NCBI GenBank assembly: GCA_947486505.1
Contig: CANKTT010000042.1
Coordinates: forward strand, 1 to 10,893
Length of the DNA: 10,893 nt
From: Actinomycetota bacterium
GTDB lineage: Bacteria > Actinomycetota > Actinomycetes > S36-B12 > UBA5976
Direction of reading: 5' to 3'
Position numbers and translations under genes: made by a program. Positions 1 through 6,083 of this stretch are shown one piece after another; positions within the stretch are counted from its first letter, which is position 1, and each line of letters starts with the position of its first letter. The notes beneath the pieces were generated by a model. It had not been told where the DNA came from, ran no database searches, and saw only the letters and a program-made list of their open reading frames with translations.

Positions 1-615
1 GCCACTTTAGAGCGATATCGCGCGCGCTTGGATGAAGTTGCGGGATCACTTTCCACTATGGAAATTGAAGATTTGGTTACAACAAGAGATGTTGCCACAG
101 TTGTGCAACGACATGAAATGGTTCGACGCATCTCAAGTGAAATTTCCGCGTACGTGGTCGAACTCGGCACTGATGGACGTTTGTTGTCATTGCAACTTGA
201 GGAACTAGTCTCTGGTACTGCATCTGATCTTGGATTCATCATTCGGGATTACCTGCCAACTGGTGGAAGAAAAGCCAATAAAGCTGAAGGTGTCCTGCAA
301 GGAATTGCCGAGCTTGATGCCACATCACTTTTGGATATTTCCAACATCGCTGAAGTCATTGGACTACCGAGTGACACTGAATCCCTCGATAACACTGTGC
401 ATCCGCGCGGTTTCCGTCTGCTCGCCAAGGTGCCAAGACTTCCAGAGCAAATCTTTGAAAACTTGATTCAACATTTTGGTAGCTTGCAACACTTACTGTC
501 TGCAACCGCGGAAGAACTCCGGGACGTTGAAGGTGTTGGCGAAACTCGAGCCCGAGCAATTAGGGAAAACTTGTCGAGAGTTGCTGAAGCCAGTTTGCTT
601 GAACGTTACGTTTAG
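1..615 (+). CDS. disA: DNA integrity scanning protein DisA (diadenylate cyclase), 3' part
   Basis: The reading frame is open from base 1, so the gene enters from outside. The visible 204 codons are the C-terminal part of DisA, which makes c-di-AMP from two ATP and scans DNA for branched structures. Seen here: the linker segment after the cyclase domain, with the characteristic IEDLVTTRDVATVVQRHEMV stretch (fragment residues about 22-41), the helical middle domain, and a C-terminal helix-hairpin-helix DNA-binding domain whose hairpin reads VEGVGETRARAI (about 176-187). DisA proteins are usually about 350-360 residues, so roughly 150 residues, carrying the DAC domain with its DGA and RHR motifs, lie upstream of the window. 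An internal TTG at position 28 is not the true start. The stop TAG is followed by a T run and the convergent gene ends 5 nt away. I see no frameshift. Confidence 0.93.
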   Translation, partial: ATLERYRARLDEVAGSLSTMEIEDLVTTRDVATVVQRHEMVRRISSEISAYVVELGTDGRLLSLQLEELVSGTASDLGFIIRDYLPTGGRKANKAEGVLQGIAELDATSLLDISNIAEVIGLPSDTESLDNTVHPRGFRLLAKVPRLPEQIFENLIQHFGSLQHLLSATAEELRDVEGVGETRARAIRENLSRVAEASLLERYV

Positions 616-620
616 TTTTT

Positions 621-1274
621 TTACTGAACAACGAACCTAACGCCATCGCTATTCAAGCTGGCATTTCTGCCATGGGCCCAATAAGCACCAGGCTCTGCCA
701 TATTTCTAACTTTGCAACCCTTAGCAGTTTGTTTTCCGATCCAAACTACTTTTACATTCCATTCCTGGCCAGGAGCCAGTTCTACTAAATCTTTGTCAGT
801 ATTTGGATTGCAGTGATCAGTTGACCAAATCAAAGCTGGACCAGAAATAACTGTGACTTCATTTGCCCCACTGCCAACATCTCGTTTGCAAGTTTTTGCG
901 GAAATGTTCTTCACGATCATATTGATGTGAACACCTTCACCAACGGCTGTCGTTTCTCGATCAATTACTACCCGGATCGATGTGTCCGCATCAGAACATT
1001 CACCCTCAGCAACTGCTGGAACAGTTGGTTGCACAGTTGGCTGGAGCACTATTGGTGACACATCAGCACTTGGTGTTGATGTTGGTTCTGGTGATTCAAC
1101 TACCGCTGTTGTAGCTGGCGATCCGGACGCAACGGCGGCCTCTGGATTCTCACCGCCAGTAAGGCTACGGACTATCACGATCAAAGTAACCAATGCGGCC
1201 AGCCCAAGTAACAAGCGTCGTCGCCAATAGACCACTGGTTCTTCAGGGCCTACTGGATGCACAACGCCGGTCAC
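621..1274 (-). CDS. Membrane-anchored exported protein with a four-cysteine beta-rich domain, function unknown
   Basis: I do not recognise a named family. The 217-residue protein has a short cytoplasmic N-terminus ending in YWRRR, one strong transmembrane helix (about residues 20-37), a Pro/Ser/Thr/Val-rich linker (about 40-91), and an extracytoplasmic C-terminal domain of about 125 residues. That domain has four cysteines (93, 129, 155, 187), enough for two disulphides. Its alternating hydrophobic pattern, with phrases such as HINMIVKNIS and APGQEWNVKVVW, resembles Ig-like or BsuPI/DUF4232-type beta sandwiches, but this is by eye only. The positive-inside rule (RRR before the helix) puts the C-terminal domain outside. 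The chosen start is GTG at 1272-1274. No Shine-Dalgarno is visible, but TACCTT lies 6 nt upstream, so a leaderless transcript is possible; a second GTG four codons in is an alternative. It is convergent with disA and has no visible link to the catabolic genes. Confidence 0.75.
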   Translation of the reverse strand: MTGVVHPVGPEEPVVYWRRRLLLGLAALVTLIVIVRSLTGGENPEAAVASGSPATTAVVESPEPTSTPSADVSPIVLQPTVQPTVPAVAEGECSDADTSIRVVIDRETTAVGEGVHINMIVKNISAKTCKRDVGSGANEVTVISGPALIWSTDHCNPNTDKDLVELAPGQEWNVKVVWIGKQTAKGCKVRNMAEPGAYWAHGRNASLNSDGVRFVVQ

Positions 1275-1280
1275 TTATTT

Positions 1281-1286
1281 AAGGTA
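1281..1286 (-). promoter_or_regulatory. Possible -10 box for a leaderless transcript of the exported-protein gene
   Basis: On the minus strand the hexamer TACCTT (TANNNT type) ends 6 nt before the GTG at 1274. There is no ribosome binding site between them. This spacing is what is expected of leaderless genes, which are common in actinobacteria. No good -35 hexamer is visible, so confidence is low. Confidence 0.3.
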
Positions 1287-1344
1287 TTAAGCAAATGGCT
1301 GAATCTGCCTTAGGCGCGAGCAATTTCCCAAATTGAGACACAAA

Positions 1345-1380
1345 TAAGAATGGGCTACCGTTTCCAGCAGCCCATTCTTA
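1345..1380 (-). terminator. Perfect 12-bp hairpin downstream of the permease gene
   Basis: TAAGAATGGGCT (1345-1356) pairs exactly with AGCCCATTCTTA (1369-1380) around a 12-nt loop. It lies 10 nt past the permease stop codon. On the minus strand the stem is followed by TTTGTG, a weak T tract, so it probably acts as the permease terminator. It also marks the left border of the catabolic island. The stem is symmetrical, but nothing on the plus strand ends here, so the minus-strand role is the natural reading. Confidence 0.75.
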
Positions 1381-1390
1381 TTCGAAATTA

Positions 1391-2905
1391 CTAGCTAACT
1401 AGATCCTTAATGGCGTCATCATTTTCCTTGCGAGCAATACCAACCAGGTATCCAATCACAAGGGCAATGAATGGAATTGCCATAAGAACTGTTCCTGTCA
1501 TGCTCTGAGCCCAAGGTGTAACCGTTGGATCTACGTCAGCTGCAGTAGTGCCAGCTAGAAGTGCAAAGCGTGACATAAGCAAGTACAGGCCGAACGCCAA
1601 TCCAACCAAACCAAGCAACGGAGCAATTAATCGAGTAAACACTCCTTCGCCTTCGGCATTCTTCGAGAAGAATGCGATCACGGCGATGCTAACCATAATT
1701 TCAACCAGAACGATTGCAATCACTGCTAATCCACTCATCCAATAGAACAGGTTCAGAATTGGATCTAAGCCATTTAATTGGAAGTAAAGGATCACCAAGA
1801 TCGACAACACCGATGTGACGATGGATGCATTCTGAGGGGCGCCACGACCATTAACTTTTGCCATCGCAACTGGAAGAACTCCACCACGACCAAGTGCAAA
1901 CAAGTACCTAGAAGCCGAGTTCTGGAACGCGACAGTGGCAGCAAACAAACTAGTAAGAATCAACCAACCAATTAATGTTCCCAACCAGGTTCCCACTGAC
2001 TGATTTGCCACTGTAATCAGAACATTGGCTGGATTCGCCAACGGAACTCCGTCAACTGATGACCATTCAACTGTTTTGTTAACAGCTTCAGATGCACCCA
2101 TCGCAGTTACCATACCGAAGGAAACGACAGCAAAGATTGCTGTGATGATTCCGACTGCTAAATAGGTAGCACGCGGTACTGAGCGCTTAGGATCTTTGGT
2201 TTCTTCACCATAAATTGCAGTTGCTTCAAATCCGATGAAGGAAGCGAATGCGAATGCGAATGCAATACCAGCCGTGCCAAGGAGGCCACCAGCAAAGATG
2301 CTGCTTGGAGAGAATGATGCAGCTAAGTTCCATCCCTCAGGACCACCATCAACGAGTGCAGCAATTCCGGCTAGAAGCATAGAAAGAATTTCAGCAATCA
2401 TTAATACGCCAAGAACTTTTGCGCCGACGTCAACGCGAAGAATCGACAATACTGTGGCAATTGCTAGAGCAAGAAGCGCCCAGACGTACCAAGGTAAATC
2501 GATGCCAAACTGAGCAGCCATTTGGCCAGCAGCAATGGCGCCGAAGAATCCGTACACTGCCCATTGCACAGTCAAGTACGCAACCATCGAGACAAATGCA
2601 GAACCGACGCCTGCATTCTTACCTAGGCCACGTCCTACGTACGCAAAAAATGCACCAGCATTTGTTACTCGATGTGTCATCGCGGCATAACCGACGCTGA
2701 ATAGCACGAGCACTAGACCAACAAGCAAATAAGCACCAGGTGCTCCGGCCCCACTACCTAACACGATGGCAACAGGAACTGCGCCAGTCATACCAGCCAT
2801 TGGAGCTGCTGCTGCAATTACAAAGAAGACGATTCCGAAAATACCAATCGTTCCTTTTTGAAGGCCCTTGCCATCCGCGGCGGCCTTGGTTTCATTACTA
2901 GACAC
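1391..2905 (-). CDS. APC-superfamily amino acid / amine permease (PuuP-like)
   Basis: This is a 504-residue polytopic membrane protein with about 12-13 hydrophobic segments (for example about 19-36, 43-73, 103-125, 139-156, 163-184, 204-226, 246-268, 305-327, 362-378, 384-410, 424-446, 467-490). The family is the amino acid-polyamine-organocation transporters, which import amino acids or amines with a cation. The unwound first helix region (residues 33-45, AAPMAGMTGAVPV) and the cytoplasmic loop FEATAIYGEETKDPKRSVPR (about 226-245) are typical. The start is GTG at 2903-2905, with a strong GGAGG 5 nt upstream. The gene is divergent from the acetoacetate-decarboxylase-like gene, and a copy of the shared 18-bp operator lies 43 nt before the start. 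Next to a gamma-glutamyl-amide ligase it most likely brings in the amine substrate, as PuuP does for putrescine. The actual substrate cannot be read from the sequence. Confidence 0.88.
   Translation of the reverse strand: MSSNETKAAADGKGLQKGTIGIFGIVFFVIAAAAPMAGMTGAVPVAIVLGSGAGAPGAYLLVGLVLVLFSVGYAAMTHRVTNAGAFFAYVGRGLGKNAGVGSAFVSMVAYLTVQWAVYGFFGAIAAGQMAAQFGIDLPWYVWALLALAIATVLSILRVDVGAKVLGVLMIAEILSMLLAGIAALVDGGPEGWNLAASFSPSSIFAGGLLGTAGIAFAFAFASFIGFEATAIYGEETKDPKRSVPRATYLAVGIITAIFAVVSFGMVTAMGASEAVNKTVEWSSVDGVPLANPANVLITVANQSVGTWLGTLIGWLILTSLFAATVAFQNSASRYLFALGRGGVLPVAMAKVNGRGAPQNASIVTSVLSILVILYFQLNGLDPILNLFYWMSGLAVIAIVLVEIMVSIAVIAFFSKNAEGEGVFTRLIAPLLGLVGLAFGLYLLMSRFALLAGTTAADVDPTVTPWAQSMTGTVLMAIPFIALVIGYLVGIARKENDDAIKDLVS
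2244..2261. repeat. Three tandem GCGAAT hexamers inside the permease gene
   Basis: The hexamer GCGAAT occurs three times in a row, followed by a partial fourth (GC). On the minus strand it encodes an Ala-Phe run (AFAFAF, about residues 215-220) in the seventh membrane segment. Copy-number change would keep the reading frame and alter the helix by two residues. Confidence 0.7.
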
Positions 2906-2948
2906 AGGTTCCTCCCAGAGTCCTTACTGTCGTTGACATCCGATGTGA

Positions 2949-2966
2949 GATCGAACGGATACGAAC
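2949..2966 (-). promoter_or_regulatory. Shared operator, site A (permease promoter)
   Basis: The minus strand reads GTTCGTATCCGTTCGATC, which matches 13 of 18 positions of site D (7361-7378). It is the most diverged of the five copies: the left arm GTTCGTA is intact and the right arm is degraded. A -10-like TATCGT (2965-2970, minus) overlaps the upstream edge of the site, so a bound protein would block RNA polymerase. The site is oriented towards the permease gene, 43 nt before its GTG. Confidence 0.55.
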
Positions 2967-3078
2967 GATAATGGCAGATTTGCCCTATCTGTGGGGGAAA
3001 TTGGAGAAATTTCTAAAAACTACCAATTAAATCTAGGCAAATTGAGCGTGTCGCTGATGAATTGCTCTCGATTGGCTC

Positions 3079-3096
3079 ATTCGTACCCTAACGAAT
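3079..3096 (+). promoter_or_regulatory. Shared operator, site B (decarboxylase-like gene promoter)
   Basis: The sequence ATTCGTACCCTAACGAAT contains a perfect 6-bp inverted repeat, ATTCGT and ACGAAT, around a 6-nt spacer. It matches 16 of 18 positions of site D. It ends 21 nt before the ATG at 3118 and covers the place where the -35 region of the likely leaderless promoter should sit. The 7-mer TTCGTAC of its left arm recurs 19 nt downstream (3099-3105), which may be an extra half-site. Confidence 0.75.
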
Positions 3097-3105
3097 ATTT
3101 CGTAC

Positions 3106-3111
3106 TACGAT
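3106..3111 (+). promoter_or_regulatory. Likely -10 box of a leaderless transcript for the decarboxylase-like gene
   Basis: TACGAT (TANNNT) ends 6 nt before the ATG at 3118, and the intervening bases contain no Shine-Dalgarno sequence. Transcription would start at or next to the start codon. The spacing also places operator B over the -35 area. Confidence 0.5.
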
Positions 3112-3117
3112 AGTCGC

Positions 3118-3927
3118 ATGTCTGATCTACATGGATTTCTGCCTCCGCTCACCCCAACAGGCAAGAGCGCGATAATTCCCGAAATGCCTTGGTACTACAG
3201 CGGCACCCTACTAACCGTTGAATACCTAACTGACCCAGCTAATGTGCGAGCCCTATTACCGGCCGATATTGACTTAGCTCCTGAAGAACCAGGCGCAGTT
3301 GCATTGATTTGGGCTGACTGGCAATCCTGCAGCGAGGGCGGTGCTGAATTACTAGATCCAATTCGCTCGCAGTACCTAGAAACTTTTGCAGTTGTGCGCT
3401 GTTCTTATGAAGGTGTTACTTACAGTCGCTGTGTAGCAATTTGGGTCACTAAAGATTTTGCAATTGCTCGTGGTTGGTATCAGGGGTACCCAAAGAAAAT
3501 TGGCTCAGCGCATGTCACCCGAATCTTTAATCGCGGAAAGGCTTCTCCTCGCCTTGAAGCCGGTGCAAAGCTTGGCGCATCCTTGTCTGCTTATGATCAC
3601 CGGTTGGCATCTGCAGTTGTTACGTTGCGCGAGCCTTCCGAAACTAATGGCTTTGTAAATGGTCATGCGATGTTGCACAGTCGCTTCATGCCATCGATTA
3701 CCAAAGATGCTGGGTTATCCATGGATCAATTGATCACCATGCATGGCGTTGATGCTGACCTCGGACAACCGTGGAAGGGTGACGCAGAGCTTGTTCTTGG
3801 TGATTCGCAATGGGATGAACTAGCGTCGATACTTCCAGTCAACAAAATACTTGGTGGCTACTACCGCGAGGTTGGAGTTACCTTCGCTGGCGGCAAATTG
3901 ATTGCCGACCGATCCAATCCGGTCTAG
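3118..3927 (+). CDS. Acetoacetate decarboxylase (ADC) family protein
   Basis: The product has 269 residues, close to the usual 240-270 of the ADC family. Known members decarboxylate beta-keto acids through a Schiff base on a lysine; others in the superfamily do aldol/dehydration chemistry. The hallmark is GYPKKIG (about residues 123-129), where the paired lysines (126 and 127) match the catalytic Lys115/Lys116 of the Clostridium acetobutylicum enzyme. QYLE (85-88) fits the position of the conserved active-site glutamate (YTE in classical ADC). The N-terminal TDPANVRALLPADI stretch is also family-typical. The gene is probably leaderless and carries operator B. Its stop overlaps the stop of the convergent ligase gene by 4 nt. 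Acetoacetate itself need not be the substrate. Beside HpaE/HpaD-type genes it could decarboxylate an oxo-acid from ring cleavage, but that is inference. Confidence 0.82.
   Translation: MSDLHGFLPPLTPTGKSAIIPEMPWYYSGTLLTVEYLTDPANVRALLPADIDLAPEEPGAVALIWADWQSCSEGGAELLDPIRSQYLETFAVVRCSYEGVTYSRCVAIWVTKDFAIARGWYQGYPKKIGSAHVTRIFNRGKASPRLEAGAKLGASLSAYDHRLASAVVTLREPSETNGFVNGHAMLHSRFMPSITKDAGLSMDQLITMHGVDADLGQPWKGDAELVLGDSQWDELASILPVNKILGGYYREVGVTFAGGKLIADRSNPV
3891..3907. other. Short hairpin near the decarboxylase/ligase convergent junction
   Basis: CGGCAA (3891-3896) and TTGCCG (3902-3907) form a 6-bp stem with a 5-nt loop, lying in the last codons of the plus-strand gene and just beyond the stop of the minus-strand ligase gene. 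There is no T tract on either side. It might help end the ligase transcript, but it could be chance. Confidence 0.25.
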
Positions 3928-5270
3928 TAATCCCAAATATATTCGTCTAATTCCCAGGCAGTTATCTCACGAGTGCTTGGATCTGGGACCTCAGCTTCGT
4001 AACGCTCAATTTCATCGCGCTTCAAAGTTAAGTGCGTTGAAATAACAGTTGGTCCCATGAGGTCAGCAAATAACGGATCTGCTACAAGTGCATCCAGCGC
4101 AGCGGTGAAAGTCACAGGCAAAAGTGGATCTGCTTCATCTTCATATGCCCAACCTTCAGCAGCCTTGTTCGGCTTCATTTTTTGCTTAATGCCGTCCAAG
4201 CCAGCGGCCAATACTGAAGCAACCATCAAATAAGGGTTAGCTGCGCCATCACCGATTCGGATTTCAAGGCGAGTGCCCTCGCCACGCTCAGGTGGCACGC
4301 GAAGCAAAGTCGCGCGGTTGTCGTAGCCCCAGTTAGCGCGACTTGGTGCCAAGGTGTCTGGTCCAAGACGCTTAAAGGCATTGATCGTTGGATTGGTAAA
4401 TGCAGTGAGCGCATTGGCATGGCTCAGGATTCCAGCGATCATCTGGTTTGCGACTTCAGACAACTCTTCACCGTTATGCATTTGGTTCTTGCCCTTGGCA
4501 TCGACCACCGAGAAGTGCAAGTGGAAGCCGCTGCCTTCAGATTCCGCCCAAGGCTTGCCTAGGAAGGTTGCGTTGTAACCGCGACGCACTGCAATGTCTT
4601 TGATTGCAGTTTTGAATAAGAAAGTCCTATCGGTTGATTCCAAAGCTTCGCCATGCCACAAATTGATTTCATATTGAGCTGGAGCGAACTCATGATTACC
4701 GGCAAAGACGCCAATATCCATCTGATCTAACATACGCAAGATATGTAGGAACGTGCCATCTGGATCTACAATCGCTCCAGTTGTATAAACCCGACCAGTT
4801 CGATGCAATGCGCGAACCCATTCATTGTTTTCTTGTTTCGCCAAGTAGAACTCAAGCTCTGGGCCAATTACTGGTATCAATCCAACTTCTTCGTAAGCCT
4901 TCAGCACTCGTTGTAATGCGGTTCTAGGTGCAACCGGATTGTCATCTCCGTTTGGCTCAAAGGCATCAACAACTGCGTATGCGACACCTGGCTCCCAAGG
5001 AAGTTTACGAATGGTGTTTGGATCAATGCGACTCACAAAATCTGATAGACCGTCGGAAATACTTCCATGGCCATCTAGAACTCCGCCTCGGGTATTCGTA
5101 ACCCAAACCCCTTGGCAAAAGGCTGGCCCATGAGCAGCTGCTTTCTCCATTTGGCTAACGACTAGATCTTTCGAGCGTGGGATGCCCAACACGTCAGCAT
5201 AAACAAGTCGCAAAATATCAATGTTTTCGCTCTGCAGTTGCGCGCGAAGTGCAGAAAGATCGAGAGACAT
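3924..5270 (-). CDS. Glutamine-synthetase-like gamma-glutamyl-amide ligase (PuuA / GlnA3-GlnA4 / IpuC / AtdA1 type)
   Basis: This 448-residue enzyme of the glutamine synthetase type I fold joins the gamma-carboxyl of glutamate to an amine using ATP. Metal and substrate residues are present: GPELEF (E138, E140), NHEFAPAQYEIN (E194, E201), GSGFHLH (H250), NPTINAFKRL (293-302), NR (318-319), and RLEIRIGD followed by NPYL (R334-Y347). Two features argue against true ammonia-using GlnA. The FDGSS-type ammonia-site loop is replaced by FCQGVW (51-56), and the C-terminal NLYDLP-like adenylylation motif is absent (DPLLPVTF at 381-388). The ending AWELDEYIWDY is common in PuuA-like proteins. The length is slightly below E. 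coli PuuA (472). The start is ATG at 5268-5270 with GGAGG nearby, and operator C lies 13 nt upstream. The neighbouring permease and hydrolases support amine catabolism. The amine is unknown; putrescine, ethanolamine, isopropylamine or an aromatic amine are all possible. Confidence 0.85.
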   Translation of the reverse strand: MSLDLSALRAQLQSENIDILRLVYADVLGIPRSKDLVVSQMEKAAAHGPAFCQGVWVTNTRGGVLDGHGSISDGLSDFVSRIDPNTIRKLPWEPGVAYAVVDAFEPNGDDNPVAPRTALQRVLKAYEEVGLIPVIGPELEFYLAKQENNEWVRALHRTGRVYTTGAIVDPDGTFLHILRMLDQMDIGVFAGNHEFAPAQYEINLWHGEALESTDRTFLFKTAIKDIAVRRGYNATFLGKPWAESEGSGFHLHFSVVDAKGKNQMHNGEELSEVANQMIAGILSHANALTAFTNPTINAFKRLGPDTLAPSRANWGYDNRATLLRVPPERGEGTRLEIRIGDGAANPYLMVASVLAAGLDGIKQKMKPNKAAEGWAYEDEADPLLPVTFTAALDALVADPLFADLMGPTVISTHLTLKRDEIERYEAEVPDPSTREITAWELDEYIWDY

Positions 5271-5283
5271 GCTTCCTCCGAAT

Positions 5284-5301
5284 ATTCGTTAGGGTATGAA
5301 C
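5284..5301 (-). promoter_or_regulatory. Shared operator, site C (ligase promoter)
   Basis: The minus strand reads GTTCATACCCTAACGAAT, matching 16 of 18 positions of site D, and continues with ATT as sites B and D do. A -10-like TAAAAT (minus strand, 5311-5316) lies 9 nt upstream of the site, so the operator covers the expected transcription start. It ends 13 nt before the ligase ATG, directly against the GGAGG ribosome binding site. Confidence 0.75.
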
Positions 5302-5339
5302 GATTTTTTTATTTTAATCGTTTGGGGGGCTTTTTAGGG

Positions 5340-5358
5340 CAGAATAGAAGAAATTCTG
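5340..5358. repeat. Inverted repeat CAGAAT-N7-ATTCTG in the amidotransferase leader
   Basis: A perfect 6-bp inverted repeat with a 7-nt spacer ends 17 nt before the ATG at 5376. It differs from the shared 18-bp operator. It might be a second regulator's site or a weak leader hairpin; chance cannot be excluded. Confidence 0.3.
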
Positions 5359-5375
5359 ACCAGAAAAGAGTGGCA

Positions 5376-6083
5376 ATGCGAGTCCTAATAATTGCGCACG
5401 ACCATGTCAGTCCGCCAGGGCCAGTCGCAGAGCGCTTTCGCCATCATGGCTTTGAAGTTGATGAGTTTTTAGTAGTTCCTGAAGAAGACTTCCCAGAACC
5501 AAACGTGGTTCGGGAATTCCCCAATCTTGCCGACTATGACGTAATTGTCCCGATGGGCGCGCCTTGGGGTGCTTGGGATGATGATCGTATTGGTAACTGG
5601 CTGACCCCTGAGTTGGATTTTCTAACCAGGGCAATCGCAGAAGATGTACCCATCTTTGGTATTTGTTTTGGCGGACAACTACTTGCCCGCGCTCTCGGTG
5701 GCAGCGTGGCTGCTGGACCGAAACCAGAAATTGGTTGGACCGTAGTTCATACCGACCGTCCAGATTTAGTCTCTGCTGGTCCGTGGTTCCAGTTTCACTA
5801 CGATCGATGGCAACTACCTGGATCAGCAACAGAAGTAGCTCGAAACTCTGTGGCAAGCCAGGCTTTCACCACTGGTAGAAATTTGGGGGTTCAGTTTCAT
5901 CCTGAATTAACTGCCGACATGCTTACTGGCTGGCTTAATAATGGCGGTCGCAAACTGGTCATTAAAGATGGCCAGGACCCAGATGTATTGCTGGCGCATA
6001 CCGAAGCTGAGCAGGTTGCAGCAAAAGAACGTACCAACCAATTGGTTGATACGTTCTTAAGGGATGTTGCTAAATTAACTTAA
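5376..6083 (+). CDS. Class I glutamine amidotransferase (GMP-synthase-type GATase domain), possible gamma-glutamyl-amide hydrolase
   Basis: The protein is a stand-alone amidotransferase domain of 235 residues. The nucleophile elbow GICFGGQ places the cysteine at 97; VQFHPE supplies His175 and Glu177, completing the Cys-His-Glu triad. GAPWGAW (61-67) lies where the oxyanion region is expected. Such domains hydrolyse the gamma-glutamyl amide bond of glutamine or an analogue. No synthetase domain is fused. Pairing with a glutamine-synthetase-like ligase recalls AtdA1/AtdA2 of aniline degradation. The frame is open back to 5238, but the true start is taken as ATG 5376: the conserved MRVLIIAHDH strand begins there, AAAAGAG precedes it, and the longer version would run through operator C and into the divergent ligase gene. 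The stop TAA directly abuts the stop of the convergent P450 gene. Codons near the 3' end also form a 34-nt palindrome. Confidence 0.85.
   Translation: MRVLIIAHDHVSPPGPVAERFRHHGFEVDEFLVVPEEDFPEPNVVREFPNLADYDVIVPMGAPWGAWDDDRIGNWLTPELDFLTRAIAEDVPIFGICFGGQLLARALGGSVAAGPKPEIGWTVVHTDRPDLVSAGPWFQFHYDRWQLPGSATEVARNSVASQAFTTGRNLGVQFHPELTADMLTGWLNNGGRKLVIKDGQDPDVLLAHTEAEQVAAKERTNQLVDTFLRDVAKLT
6025..6058 (-). terminator. 34-nt palindrome inside the amidotransferase 3' end, possible P450 transcript terminator
   Basis: The two halves pair at 16 of 17 positions about an axis between 6041 and 6042. The core CAACCAATTGGTTG is perfect, there is a single C/A mismatch at 6034/6049, and the outer arms are AAGAACGTA and TACGTTCTT. 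It codes for about residues 217-228 of the amidotransferase. Read on the minus strand it lies 25 nt past the P450 stop codon and ends CTTTTGC, which looks like a terminator with a short T tract. Alternatively it is a protein-binding site. The pairing is directly visible; the role is inferred. Confidence 0.55.

Noticed and set aside
612..632. T run between disA and the exported-protein gene as an intrinsic terminator
   Set aside because: Only a poor stem with a G-U pair surrounds the T run; no convincing hairpin precedes it on either strand.
3005..3014. 10-bp palindrome AGAAATTTCT in the permease/decarboxylase gap
   Set aside because: It is short and A/T-rich in an A/T-rich intergenic region and is not repeated at the other promoters.
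5238..5375. Upstream extension of the amidotransferase reading frame to an ATG at 5238
   Set aside because: It would overlap the divergent ligase gene and run through its ribosome binding site and operator C. The encoded residues look like read-through, while the conserved first beta strand starts at ATG 5376 with AAAAGAG before it.
5407..5856. 149-codon open frame on the minus strand
   Set aside because: It lies wholly inside the amidotransferase gene, whose catalytic motifs are intact. The antisense product is Gln/Arg/Leu-rich with no recognisable domain.
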